A program made the position numbers and the translations under genes. Below the pieces are notes generated by a model, which saw only the letters and a program-made list of their open reading frames with translations, was not told the DNA's origin and made no database searches. A stretch of DNA of 64,000 nucleotides from JAVBOO01 sp031550435 (GTDB taxonomy: Bacteria > Bacillota > Clostridia > Lachnospirales > WRAX01). The first letter of the stretch is position 1, and each line of letters opens with the position of its first letter. The stretch spans positions 62,001-126,000 of the forward strand of contig JAVBOO010000005.1 in NCBI GenBank assembly GCA_031550435.1, written 5' to 3'. Positions 45,043 to 55,100 of this stretch are shown in pieces.

Positions 45043-45759
45043 ATGTTGAAAGCACACATGAGCGTCATATGTCGCTCGCCGTTATTTTCAGGTATAAAAA
45101 CAGAAGAACTTGAGCAACTGCTTAACAAATGCTTCCACGCAAAGATTCAGACATATGCGAGAGGCGAAGTAATTGCTCACAGAGAAGCCCCTGTGGAATT
45201 CTTTGTATTGCCGCTGAAAGGGCGTATTGCCATAGTATCGGAGCGTTCCAGCGGCGAGCGCATTATTGATATTATGCGCGAAGGCGTGCCGTATGGGCCG
45301 ATTTCATACTATTCGGGCGCAAAACGCTGGATAGTCACACTTGAGGTCTTGGCAGACAGCGTCGCCCTGCTTATTCCGCATGATATTATTACAAACCCCT
45401 GTTCTAAGTCTTGCGGCATGCATGTAAAATTAACGGAAAACATGTTGGGTATTGTTTCCTGTTCCGCCATGCAATTGGATTTAAGGCTAAATCTTTTATC
45501 GTACAAGGGTATTCGGGAGCGCATTGTCTACTATTTGCTCACCCAAAGCAGCCTAAACGGATCTCTGCGTTTCTGTCTGCCGCTTAACCGTAACGAAATG
45601 GCGGATTATTTGAACGTTTCAAGACCGTCTATGTCACGAGAGCTTTCCGAAATGAAGTCAGAAGGCCTCATCGACTATCATAAGAACAATATAACGATTA
45701 TTAAACCGGATTTGCTTGCAAAAATGACCGGCGAGTATCCGCTGAAACCGAGAGAATAG
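45043..45759 (+). CDS. Crp/Fnr-family transcriptional regulator
   Basis: This 238-residue regulator has an N-terminal cyclic-nucleotide-binding fold (IKTEELEQLL...GEVIAHREAPVEFFVLPLKGRIAIV) and a C-terminal Crp-type helix-turn-helix (LPLNRNEMADYLNVSRPSMSRELSEMKSEGLI). The residues for cAMP binding are not well kept, and the N-terminal FNR iron-sulfur Cys set is not clear. It is divergent from the surface protein gene across 175 bases and lies just upstream of vanR; either may be a target. ATG 45043 has AAGGTGAG. Confidence 0.88.
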   Translation: MLKAHMSVICRSPLFSGIKTEELEQLLNKCFHAKIQTYARGEVIAHREAPVEFFVLPLKGRIAIVSERSSGERIIDIMREGVPYGPISYYSGAKRWIVTLEVLADSVALLIPHDIITNPCSKSCGMHVKLTENMLGIVSCSAMQLDLRLNLLSYKGIRERIVYYLLTQSSLNGSLRFCLPLNRNEMADYLNVSRPSMSRELSEMKSEGLIDYHKNNITIIKPDLLAKMTGEYPLKPRE

Positions 45760-45888
45760 TTTGAGGGCTGCACTCTATACGGTTGTTTGTGCTTGTTTTA
45801 ATGATTTATTAATAAATTATTATAAAAAAGTCTACCACCTGCCTTTATGTTTTTGTTAAAATATAAAAAACAGGACAGGAGCTTACCG

Positions 45889-46593
45889 GTGGACGAAAAA
45901 ATACTTATCGTAGATGATGAACAAGAAATAGCTGATTTAGTAGAGCTTTACTTAAAAAACGAGGACTTTGTCATTTATAAGTTCTATTCGGCTAACGATG
46001 CTCTTAAATGTATCGAAAATACAGAGCTTGACCTTGCTATACTCGATATCATGATGCCGGAAACAAGCGGACTCGCAATTTGCCGAAAGATCCGCGAAAA
46101 CCATACATATCCCGTTATCATGCTTTCCGCAAAGGACGGGGAGATAGACAAAATTACCGGCCTCACGTTCGGCGCGGACGATTATGTTACAAAGCCGTTC
46201 AGACCCTTAGAGCTTATCGCGAGAGTAAAGGCACAATTGCGGCGCTATAAAAAATACAGCCGGGCCGCAGAGGGCTCGGCCCAAGGCGAAAACCTGCTTA
46301 TTCACTCGGGGCTTGTTATTAATGTCAACACGCATGAATGCTTTTTGAACGAAAAGCCTCTCGCGCTCACTCCGACGGAATTCTCGATACTAAGAATACT
46401 CTGCGAGCGCAAAGGAACCGTTGTCAGCTCAGAACAGCTCTTTTACGAGCTATGGGGCGACGAGTACTTTAACAAGAGCAACAATACCGTTACGGTTCAT
46501 ATACGCCATTTGCGGGAAAAAATGAACGATACATCCGATAGTCCCGCGTTCATAAAGACCGTATGGGGGGTAGGCTATAAAATTGAAAAGTAA
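45889..46593 (+). CDS. vanR: VanR-type response regulator
   Basis: This 234-residue OmpR-family regulator has a receiver domain (VDDEQEIADLVELYL, phospho-Asp in LAILDIMMPETSG, KPF lysine) and a winged-helix output domain (LTPTEFSILRILCERKG, VTVHIRHLREKMND, IKTVWGVGYKIEK). Assigned VanR because of its place before vanS and the resistance genes and its receiver sequence. GTG 45889 has CAGGAG upstream; an ATG at 45847 is less likely. Confidence 0.88.
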   Translation: MDEKILIVDDEQEIADLVELYLKNEDFVIYKFYSANDALKCIENTELDLAILDIMMPETSGLAICRKIRENHTYPVIMLSAKDGEIDKITGLTFGADDYVTKPFRPLELIARVKAQLRRYKKYSRAAEGSAQGENLLIHSGLVINVNTHECFLNEKPLALTPTEFSILRILCERKGTVVSSEQLFYELWGDEYFNKSNNTVTVHIRHLREKMNDTSDSPAFIKTVWGVGYKIEK

Positions 46594-47674
46594 AAAACGT
46601 TTTGTGTTGGGCAGCGAGTTGTCACGGGCAATTTTTTCGCGTTTTTTCGTTACGATGGCAATCTATCTTGTCATTATCTTGCTGCTGTTGGCAGCGGCCC
46701 GTTCTTTTTTGATTCGGTATGTCTGGTATGCGAGCAATCCCTATTATCAAATTTTCAAGTGGATAGACAATAATCTCTACGAATTTATTATACTCTGCGG
46801 GCTTATCGGCTTTCTCGCGATTTTTTCTGTCTACTGGAAAAAAACACTTAACTATATCGACACAATCGTCGAGGCAAGTGAAGCTCTTGCAGCAAAAGAT
46901 GATGCTCTCATCAAGCTACCCGATGAGTTAAAGCTGGTTGAGGACAGGATGAACCTTGTAAAGCAAAATGCGGCGCGGAGCGAAAATATCGCCAGGGAAG
47001 CCGAACAGCGCAAAAACGATTTGATTGTCTATCTCGCTCACGATCTTAAAACCCCCCTAACCTCGATAATCGGTTACTTAAGCCTTTTAGACGACGCGCC
47101 TGAAATGCCGCCTGACCAAAAAGCAAAATACCTGCGAATTACGCTTGAAAAAGCAAACAGGCTTGAACAGCTTATAAACGAGTTTTTCGAAATTACGCGC
47201 TATAATTTTCAAACCATTGTTTTATCGAAAAAAAATATCGACCTTTCCTATATGCTTATACAGCTTACAGACGAGTTTTATCCTCAGCTCTCGGCAAAAG
47301 GGAAACAGGCGAATATCAATGCACCCGATGATCTGACGATATTCGGCGATCCGGACAAGCTCGCGCGAGTTTTCAACAATCTTTTGAAAAACGCCGCGGC
47401 ATACAGTCCCGATAACAGCAGAATAGAAATAACTGCAGAAAACAGAGACGGAATTGTAACCATAGCCTTTGATAACGAAGGCGGAATACCGCAGGAAAAG
47501 CTTGACGCAATTTTCGAAAAGTTCGTCAGGCTTGATGACTCCCGTTCATCGGATACAGGCGGATCCGGACTTGGGCTTTCAATCGCCAGAGAAATTGTCG
47601 AATTGCACGGCGGCAGAATCTATGCGCAAAGCAGCGATAGCATCAGCCGGTTTGTGGTCGAGCTTCCGTCTTGA
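46583..47674 (+). CDS. vanS: VanS-type sensor histidine kinase
   Basis: This 363-residue kinase has two membrane helices (about 19-45 and 65-87) with a short external loop, a HAMP-like linker, the phospho-His motif DLIVYLAHDLKTPLTSIIGYL characteristic of VanS, and the ATPase domain (FNNLLKNAAAYSPD, GGSGLGLSIAREI). TTG 46583 overlaps the vanR stop by 11 bases. The short sensor loop fits membrane-proximal detection of glycopeptide or cell-wall precursor stress. Confidence 0.9.
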   Translation: MKSKKRFVLGSELSRAIFSRFFVTMAIYLVIILLLLAAARSFLIRYVWYASNPYYQIFKWIDNNLYEFIILCGLIGFLAIFSVYWKKTLNYIDTIVEASEALAAKDDALIKLPDELKLVEDRMNLVKQNAARSENIAREAEQRKNDLIVYLAHDLKTPLTSIIGYLSLLDDAPEMPPDQKAKYLRITLEKANRLEQLINEFFEITRYNFQTIVLSKKNIDLSYMLIQLTDEFYPQLSAKGKQANINAPDDLTIFGDPDKLARVFNNLLKNAAAYSPDNSRIEITAENRDGIVTIAFDNEGGIPQEKLDAIFEKFVRLDDSRSSDTGGSGLGLSIAREIVELHGGRIYAQSSDSISRFVVELPS

Positions 47675-47751
47675 CCGTAATGCTCAAAATCGGTTTTTCG
47701 CTTTCTTAATCAAATATTAAGATTTTGTCCGCAATATTAAATCAAGTCTTA

Positions 47752-47802
47752 ACAAAGCTTCAAACAAAGATTAATAAACAGCTCGCGCTAACGGGTTAGA
47801 AT
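47752..47802 (+). promoter_or_regulatory. Candidate VanR-activated promoter of vanW-vanG-vanXY
   Basis: ACAAAG occurs at 47752-47757 and 47764-47769 (12 bases apart, close to one helical turn), as in PhoB/OmpR-type operators, followed by a TAGAAT -10 at 47797-47802 with a poor -35. Lone -10 plus direct repeats is a pattern of activator-dependent promoters. Confidence 0.4.
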
Positions 47803-47849
47803 TTCACCGTAAGCGCCGGCTGTTTTTTTATATCGGAGGAGGTGTTTTC

Positions 47850-48689
47850 TTGGCAAAAAAACGTTTAACCCAAATTTTTCCCTTTATTTTGCCGCTGAGA
47901 ATATGGCAAAAAAAATTAGTATTTTATGCCCGTATGCGTGCGGACAAAGACAGATATTCCGAAGTTCTGTGCGAAAACAAGCTCGGCTGCAAGGTATTCG
48001 AAGCACGGTGCCCTCTTATTAACCGCGCGACAAAATATGATATCACCTACCAATACAATAAAATTTTTAATTTAAAGCTTGCCGCAAAAAAACTTGACGG
48101 GTTAATGATAAAACCCGGAGAAACCTTCTCTTTTTGGAAGGCCGTACGCTACGCCGATAAGCAAATACCCTATAAAGACGGATTAATCGTCGTTGACGGA
48201 AAGCTTACTACCGCCCCCGGCGGCGGTCTTTGCCAAATGAGCAATCTGTTATTCTGGGTTCTTCTGCATTCACCACTGACTATAACCGAAAGACACGCTC
48301 ACAGGATCAAGGACTTTCCCTCACTGCAAAAAGACGCCCCAAACGGTACAGACGCGACTATAAGAGAAGGATGGCTTGACCTAAAAGTTAAAAATGAAAC
48401 AAGCGCAAACTTTCAAATCGGAATCGATTTTTGCGGCGAAAATATTGTCGGAACTCTTTATTCCGACCGCATGTTACCACACAAATATAGCGTGTCGGGA
48501 AGAAACGAATGTTACTTTCGAAAAGACGGAAAGATTTTTGAGCAAATCGAAATTTTTCGAACGGAAACCGACCTCAACACAGGTGAAAAATCCGCGGAAG
48601 TACCGCTGTATGTGAATCTGTGTGAAGTCGGCTATGCTCTGCCAAAACATATAACAATTCAAAACAATGAGGGGGATACTCATGACTAA
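47850..48689 (+). CDS. vanW: VanW-family protein
   Basis: This 279-residue protein is a VanW-family member: PGETFSFWKAV, VVDGKLTTAPGGGLCQMSNLLFWVLLHSPL and ERHAHRIKDFPSL are the conserved block. VanW is found in vanB- and vanG-type clusters; its role in resistance is not established. TTG 47850 follows GGAGGAGGTG. It overlaps vanG by 8 bases. Confidence 0.9.
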   Translation: MAKKRLTQIFPFILPLRIWQKKLVFYARMRADKDRYSEVLCENKLGCKVFEARCPLINRATKYDITYQYNKIFNLKLAAKKLDGLMIKPGETFSFWKAVRYADKQIPYKDGLIVVDGKLTTAPGGGLCQMSNLLFWVLLHSPLTITERHAHRIKDFPSLQKDAPNGTDATIREGWLDLKVKNETSANFQIGIDFCGENIVGTLYSDRMLPHKYSVSGRNECYFRKDGKIFEQIEIFRTETDLNTGEKSAEVPLYVNLCEVGYALPKHITIQNNEGDTHD

Positions 48690-49740
48690 ACAAAAGATTG
48701 CCGTACTTTTTGGCGGCTGCTCACCCGAATACGATGTTTCTTTGAAATCCGCTTATTCTGTTATCATAAACATGGACAGGGATAAATTCGAACCCGTTAT
48801 GCTGGGAATCACCCGCGCGGGAGCTTGGTTCCTGTATACGGGCGAAGCTCCCGCCATAGCCGATAACTCATGGAACAACAGTAAGGACTGCCTCCCTGCA
48901 ATTATATCCCCGAGCAGGGAAACGCGCGGAGTGCTTGTTTTTCGCGGTATCAAGACAGAAACAATCAGGATTGATGCCGCGATGCCCGTATTGCACGGCA
49001 GATTCGGGGAGGACGGAACCGTCCAGGGTCTTCTCGAACTCGCGGGTATACCTGTCATCGGCTGCGGCATTCTGAGTTCCGCCCTTTGCCTAGACAAGCA
49101 CAGAGCTCATAAAACCGCCGAAGCGGCAGGCATTAAAGCGCCGCGCGCTTTTGTGCTCGGCAAAAGCGACGACACGGCATCGGCTTACAGTATTGCGGAC
49201 AGTCTCGGCTACCCCGTTTTCGTTAAGCCGGTAAAATCGGGTTCATCGTTCGGAATAACAAAAGTATCGGATTCGGGCGAGTTGGAAGCTGCAATCAGCC
49301 TCGCGTTAAACTATGATGACGAAGCGATAATAGAAGAAACTATTTTGGGATTCGAAGTCGGCTGCGCTGTTTTTGGCAGCCGCGAGCTAAAGACAGGTCT
49401 GATAGACGAAATCGAGATAAGCGGCGGGTTTTTTGACCATACCGAAAAATATCTGCGTCTTAGCTCAAAGATACATCTGCCGGCACGTATATGCCCCGAG
49501 ACCGCACAAAAAATCACGGAAACGGCAAAGCGTATATATAGAGCGCTGGGCTGCTCGGGTTTTGCGCGTGTCGATATGTTTCTTACACCTGAAGGCGATA
49601 TAGTTTTTAACGAAGTCAACACCATCCCCGGGCTCACGGAATGCAGCCGCTTTCCAAACATGCTGACAGCAAGCGGCCTGAGCTTCAAGCAGCTGGTAAC
49701 AACCGTTATTGAAGAGGCGGTGACGCATGAAGACCGTTAG
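48682..49740 (+). CDS. vanG: VanG-type D-alanine--D-serine ligase
   Basis: This 352-residue ATP-grasp ligase is predicted to make D-Ala-D-Ser, which lowers vancomycin affinity. The N-terminal VLFGGCSPEYDVSLKSA, MPVLHGRFGEDGT, KPVKSGSSFGI, and the omega-loop FFDHTEKYLRLSSKIHLPA resemble VanG/VanC/VanE rather than D-lactate ligases; EVNTIPGLT is at the ATP/Mg site. D-Ser versus D-Ala specificity is inferred from motif and neighbours. Overlaps vanXY by 14 bases. Confidence 0.85.
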   Translation: MTKQKIAVLFGGCSPEYDVSLKSAYSVIINMDRDKFEPVMLGITRAGAWFLYTGEAPAIADNSWNNSKDCLPAIISPSRETRGVLVFRGIKTETIRIDAAMPVLHGRFGEDGTVQGLLELAGIPVIGCGILSSALCLDKHRAHKTAEAAGIKAPRAFVLGKSDDTASAYSIADSLGYPVFVKPVKSGSSFGITKVSDSGELEAAISLALNYDDEAIIEETILGFEVGCAVFGSRELKTGLIDEIEISGGFFDHTEKYLRLSSKIHLPARICPETAQKITETAKRIYRALGCSGFARVDMFLTPEGDIVFNEVNTIPGLTECSRFPNMLTASGLSFKQLVTTVIEEAVTHEDR

Positions 49741-50521
49741 CCTGACTAAAAATAAGCTGTACTCGGGAAATTTGATACTTGTGAATCGTTTTTATCCCTG
49801 CCGCAACCATTTTGCTTGGGATAGATACGAAAAATTTGAAGGCATTGCGCTAATGCCATCAGTCGCGAGGCTGTACACCGAGATAATAAGAACGATAGGC
49901 GGCGCCGGGCAGATACAGCTTACAAGCGGCTGGCGCTCTTTTGAAGAACAGGAGCAGCTTTATTCGGAATCATCCGCCGAAAACGGAAAGGAATTCACGG
50001 AAAAGTATGTTGCTTACCCCGGTCACAGCGAACATCAAAGCGGTCTTGCCCTTGACCTTGCGCTAAAAAAGCCGGATATCGACTTTATCCGCCCCTATTT
50101 CCCTTATACCGGAATATGCGGCCGGTTCCGCGATAAGGCTCTTCTTTTCGGCTTTATCGAACGCTATCCAAAGGGAAAAGAAGAAATAACACATATTGGA
50201 CACGAACCGTGGCATTTTCGCTATGTCGGAACGCCTCACGCAGAGTTTATGCACAGGAACAACCTCACGCTTGAAGAATACATCAAGCTGCTGCGCGGTC
50301 ACCGTTATATGTCAAACCCTCTATTCATTCACTGCCGCGGGTCGTTTTTCGAGATTTCCTTTATTCCGTATGAAACGGGCAACACTTCTTTTGAGGTTGA
50401 AGACGGTATCCCCTGCTCTGTTTCCGGGAATAATGCAGACGGTTTTATCGTCACAAAACGATACAGCACACGTCTCGATATTATGTCTAAAAACTCGAGT
50501 TCGTTGTATTCGTTATCCTAA
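49727..50521 (+). CDS. vanXY: VanXY/VanY-type D,D-peptidase
   Basis: This 264-residue zinc peptidase has the VanY-type core: LTSGWRSFEEQEQLY, YPGHSEHQSGLALDLAL (zinc His and Asp) and EPWHFRYVG (catalytic Glu, zinc His). No signal peptide or membrane helix is seen, so it is probably cytoplasmic like VanXY-G, cutting D-Ala-D-Ala dipeptide and the normal pentapeptide. The C-terminal ~75 residues are an extra domain. It is the last van gene here; vanT does not follow. Confidence 0.85.
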   Translation: MKTVSLTKNKLYSGNLILVNRFYPCRNHFAWDRYEKFEGIALMPSVARLYTEIIRTIGGAGQIQLTSGWRSFEEQEQLYSESSAENGKEFTEKYVAYPGHSEHQSGLALDLALKKPDIDFIRPYFPYTGICGRFRDKALLFGFIERYPKGKEEITHIGHEPWHFRYVGTPHAEFMHRNNLTLEEYIKLLRGHRYMSNPLFIHCRGSFFEISFIPYETGNTSFEVEDGIPCSVSGNNADGFIVTKRYSTRLDIMSKNSSSLYSLS

Positions 50522-50559
50522 CAGCGCTGATCTAAGATCAGTATAGCAGTGGCTGCCGG

Positions 50560-50648
50560 TGTCGTTAATGACCTGTATTGGCTTGAACGACTGTAACTGC
50601 GCGAATGCGGGGCGTGATTTCAGACGGTTTCTGTCTTAAATCACACTC
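50560..50648 (+). repeat. Divergent repeat A, copy 3
   Basis: GTCGTTAATGACCTGTATTGGCTTGAACGACTGTAACTG and then GTGATTTCAGAC / GTCTTAAATCAC keep the two-hairpin layout of repeat A with many changes. It starts 38 bases after vanXY. Confidence 0.6.
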
Positions 50649-50702
50649 TTTTCGGCTTTTTCTCAGCTCGTCAGGCAGATTTGCTCTGCCGCATATAAAA
50701 TT

Positions 50703-50753
50703 TCAGGGGCTATATCAAACGATTTTGATAAAATCATTTGATACAGCCCCTTT
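50703..50753. terminator. Terminator between vanXY and spoVS
   Basis: AGGGGCTATATCAAACGATTTT pairs with AAAATCATTTGATACAGCCCCT around GAT; a long stable stem with modest T tracts on both strands, placed between convergent genes. Confidence 0.65.
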
Positions 50754-50793
50754 GGTTCAACATCTAAACGCGATCAAAAGTAACCGCGGAAAC

Positions 50794-51054
50794 TCAGCGT
50801 ATCTCTACGATGAATTTAATCGATGTCTTTATTTCTCCGTCAACTTCCAACTGTGTAAAGGCAGGGATGCACACTATCTCGATTCCGTTTGGCGCCACAT
50901 ATCCCCTGGCTATTGCTATACTTTTTACAGCCTGATTTACCGCGGCAGCTCCGATTGTTGCAATTTCCACGGTTTCCTTGTTTCTTATAATAGCGGCTAT
51001 TGCACCTGCAACATTCTTAGGCTGTGAAGTAGCAGAAACCTTTAATACCTCCAT
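50794..51054 (-). CDS. spoVS: Stage V sporulation protein S
   Basis: This 86-residue Alba-like protein (VLKVSATSQPKNVAGAIAAIIR...ATIGAAAVNQAVKSIAIARGYVAPNGIEIVCIPAF) matches SpoVS over its whole length. In Bacillus it is needed for later stages of sporulation and affects septation; its molecular role is not clear. ATG 51054 has AGGGGGA in front; longer frames are not supported. Confidence 0.95.
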   Translation of the reverse strand: MEVLKVSATSQPKNVAGAIAAIIRNKETVEIATIGAAAVNQAVKSIAIARGYVAPNGIEIVCIPAFTQLEVDGEIKTSIKFIVEIR

Positions 51055-51201
51055 CTGTGTAGTCCCCCTATACGTCATGATATTAAACGTTTATATAACG
51101 CTTTTGTTGTATCCCAGCTCTAGTATTGTAACACATCGAGTTGAAAAATCAATTGAAAATGCAGTATTTTTTGCAGGTAAATATTAGTTAGCAAAATGTT
51201 T

Positions 51202-52176
51202 TTATATTGACAATGTTTTTATTATTCTATACAAATCAGAAACGTCGGGTTTTTCTACGGCTAAAGCTTCTCCGATATCAATGCTGATATACTCGCCTTT
51301 CCTGAACACTATAGCTATATTTCTATAATTCTCGATGAATTTTTCGACCGCATAGTAGCCCATCATCGAAGCATGCATTCTGTCGAGCGCCGTCGGAGAA
51401 CCGCCGCGCTGCAAATACCCCAGCACCGTTGCTCTTGTTTCAATGCCTGTCATGCCTTCGATCTCCTCAGCAAGACGTTGTCCTCCACCTATCCCCTCGG
51501 CTACGACTATCAGATTGTGGGTTTTTCCCTTTGCCCTGTTCAAAATTATCTGTGAAACAATCTTTTGAATGTCAGCTTCACCGTTTTCGGGTATCAGAAC
51601 TTCTTCCGCGCCTCCGGTCATACTGGTCCAAAGAGCGATATAACCCGAATTTCTTCCCATAACCTCGACAATACTGCAACGCTCATGAGAACCGGATGTA
51701 TCTCTGATTTTATTGATTGCCTCCATGCCTGTGTTTACAGCAGTATCAAAGCCTATCGTGTAATCCGTGCATGGTAAATCCAAATCTATCGTAGCCGGTA
51801 TGCAAATAACATTTACACCCTTTTTCGAAAGCTCATCCGCGCCCCTGAAAGACCCGTCTCCGCCGATTACGATCAGCGCTGACAAACCGAGAACCGAGCA
51901 GACATTTGCAGCCCTGCTCTGCCCCTCCTCGGTCAGCATCTCGGGGGCTCTTGCGGTCTTGAGTATCGTTCCGCCTTTGTGTATCGTATCAGAAACACTT
52001 TTTCCGTCCATCTCGAACACGTCTGCGCTGATTAACCCTTCGTAGCCTCTTCTTATACCGTAGACCATGATTTTTTTGTTAATCGCGGTGCGCACGACCG
52101 CTCTTATTGCGGCATTCATTCCGGGTGCATCTCCGCCGCTTGTCAAAATGCCGATTTTAACGCGATCCTCAGACAT
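51202..52176 (-). CDS. pfkA: ATP-dependent 6-phosphofructokinase
   Basis: This 324-residue enzyme makes fructose-1,6-bisphosphate. ILTSGGDAPGMNAAIRAVVR, GGDGSFRGA, PATIDLDLPCTDYTIGFDTA and EVMGRNSGYIA are diagnostic; the GGDGS Gly suggests ATP rather than pyrophosphate. ATG 52176 has AGGTGG upstream. It lies 20 bases after dnaE, a common pairing in Firmicutes. Confidence 0.95.
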   Translation of the reverse strand: MSEDRVKIGILTSGGDAPGMNAAIRAVVRTAINKKIMVYGIRRGYEGLISADVFEMDGKSVSDTIHKGGTILKTARAPEMLTEEGQSRAANVCSVLGLSALIVIGGDGSFRGADELSKKGVNVICIPATIDLDLPCTDYTIGFDTAVNTGMEAINKIRDTSGSHERCSIVEVMGRNSGYIALWTSMTGGAEEVLIPENGEADIQKIVSQIILNRAKGKTHNLIVVAEGIGGGQRLAEEIEGMTGIETRATVLGYLQRGGSPTALDRMHASMMGYYAVEKFIENYRNIAIVFRKGEYISIDIGEALAVEKPDVSDLYRIIKTLSI

Positions 52177-52196
52177 ATCCACCTCACTGTTCCATA

Positions 52197-55100
52197 CTAC
52201 TTGTTCACTGTGACCGCAGTGCATTTTTCTCCCAAGAGCTTTGTCAGCTCCGCAGTCAAGCCATCGTTATCAATATCAACTCTTAAAGAAGCGTTCATCC
52301 TAAATCTTTTTTTCGTCTTTTCGTCGTACACGGTAACATCCGTGCCGCCTCTGTATTTTGACAGGATGCTTGCTATATCATCAATGCCCGCATCGCTGCC
52401 GTTCGGCACCTTAACCCAAAACTCACGCAAGGCAGGGGCGTGCTGTACTGCCTGACCGTGATTTTCTCCGCCCAACTGTGATTTGTCGACAATCTGTATT
52501 TCATTGCAAATTATAGTCGGAGCTTCATCCTCACGTATGCTGACCCGCCCATGAACGAGTACAACAACGCCGTCAACGAGCTTCGAACCCAGTTTCTCGT
52601 AGGAATTCGGAAAAACCAATATCTCGACAGGCCCGTATAAGTCTTCAACTGTCAAGAATGCCATCGCAGAATTAGTCTTCGTATATTTAACGCTTTTATG
52701 CGCAATTATTCCCCCGTAAGTTACCGCCTTACCGTCCTCGACGCTATACTCGTCGATACCTAAAATCCCGTCCTCGCTTTCTTTCGGAGCAAGCTCAAGG
52801 CTCGTAACGTTTACAAGCTTTCTAAAATATTCTTCATACTCATACATGGGGTGACCGCTGATATAAAGCCCCAGCACTTCCTTCTCGTTCGTGAGCAGCT
52901 CTCTGAGCTGATACTCGCCGACATTCGGCAGATTGTCCTTCTGCATCGAAAAATCTTCAAATCCCATGTCAAACAGGCTCTGCTGACCCGCCAGATTCTT
53001 CTTTTTGTTACCTGAAGCCGAACCGAGCAACTTGTCGTAAATGTGCATATATTGCAGCCTTGTGCCCCCGAGCGAATCAAAAGCCCCTGATTTTATCAGG
53101 CTTTCAACGGCTCGTCTGTTAAGTTCTCCCTGCTCTAGTCTGTTGATAAAATCCGAAAGGCTTGCGAAAGGCCCGCCGCTCTCCCGTTCTTTGACCAAGG
53201 CTTCTATAGTCGGCCTGCCGACGTTTTTAACCGCAGACAGCCCGAAACGTATTTTTCCGTTTGAAACAGAAAAATGTCCGAAAGATTCGTTGATGTCCGG
53301 AGGCAAAACCTCGACGGATATCTTTTTGCATTCGTTGATATACTCGGCAACTTTTGAGGTGAAATCCATAACGGAGGTAAGCAGCGCCGCCATAAACTCC
53401 GTCTTATAATGATATTTCAGCCAAGCTGTCTGATACGCAATAAGAGCGTACGCCGCAGCGTGAGATTTGTTAAAAGCGTATTTCGCAAAATCCGACATTT
53501 CCTCAAACAATCTCGATGCAACATGCTCGGGCACACCGTTTTTGATGCAGCCGGGAACCTCGTCTCCGAGACCGTAAATAAAATTATGGCGTTCTTTTTC
53601 CATTACATCCGTCTTTTTCTTGCTCATAGCTCTGCGGACAAGGTCGCTTCTGCCCATCGAGTAGCCCGCCAGTTCTCTGACTATCTGCATGACCTGTTCT
53701 TGATAAACTATGCAGCCGTAAGTCGGTTCAAGTATATTTTTCAAAAGCGGATGCTCGTACTTGATTTTTGCTGCGTTCTTTTTACCGGCTACATACTTCG
53801 GTATAAAGTCCATCGGTCCCGGACGATACAGGGATATGCCGGCAATAAGGTCCTCAAGCATACCCGGCTGTAAGTCTCGCATAAAGTTCTTCATTCCCGC
53901 GGACTCAAGCTGAAACACGCCTTCGGTTTTTGCGGAAGCTATCAGTTCCCATACTTTTTTATCGTCTAAATCCACCTTGTCCATATCAAGGCATATATCA
54001 TAATTTTTGTTAATCTCGTTTACGGCAGTTTGGATAACCGTTAGCGTCCTCAGACCAAGAAAGTCCATTTTCAAGAGCCCGAGTTCTTCAAGCGTACCCA
54101 TGGGAAACTGCGTGGTGATGAAGCCGTCTTTTTGGTTGACCGCAAGCGGAACGAACTCGGTTACAGGCTTTGAACAGATAACAACTCCTGCGGCATGTGT
54201 CGAAGAATGCCTCGGCAAACCCTCAAGCTTTTGGGCCATGGACATCAGGTATTCGTATCGGTCATCACCGTCGCAAAGCGCCCGCAATTCGCCGTTAAGC
54301 TCCAGTGCGCGCTTTAGCGTCATGCCGATCGCAAACGGTATCATTTTTGCTATCTTGTCAACTTCGTTATACGGCATGTCGAGTGCGCGTCCAACATCAC
54401 GTATTACTCCCCTCGCCGCCATTGTGCCGAATGTTACGATTTGGGCGACATGGTCTTCCCCGTAGGTCTGAGAAACATAGTTGATAACTTCCGGTCTTCT
54501 GATATAGCAAAAGTCGATATCAAAATCCGGCATACTGATTCTCTCCGGATTCAAAAACCTTTCGAAAATCAAGTTATATTTCATTGGGTCTATGTTCGTT
54601 ATTTTTAGGCAGTATGCGGCAAAACTTCCCGCTCCGGAGCCTCTCCCCGGCCCGACAATAATGCCGACCGACCTGGCGTAGCGTATAAAGTCCGCAACTA
54701 TAAGAAAATAATCGACAAAGCCCATTTCGTTGATTGTTTCCAGCTCATAATCAAGCCTTGAAGTCAGTTCGTCGGTAATGACAGGATACCTCTCCGCAAG
54801 ACCCTGTTCGCAGAGTTTCCTCATGTATGCATATGTATTGTTCTCTCCCGGAGGAAGCTTAAATGTCGGGAGTTTATACTCGTTGAACTTAAAAGTTACG
54901 TTGCAGCGCTCGGATATTTTGTGAGTGTTTTCCAGTGCTTCCGGAAAGGAAGGAAAAAGCGAAAGCATCTCCTTTTTGGATTTAAGATAAAACTGTCCGC
55001 CTTCGTAACGCATTCTATCCGGATCGCTGACCTTGCGGTTTGTCTGAATGCACAGCAAAATATCGTGAGCGTCTGCGTCTTCTGCCTTAACATAGTGCAG

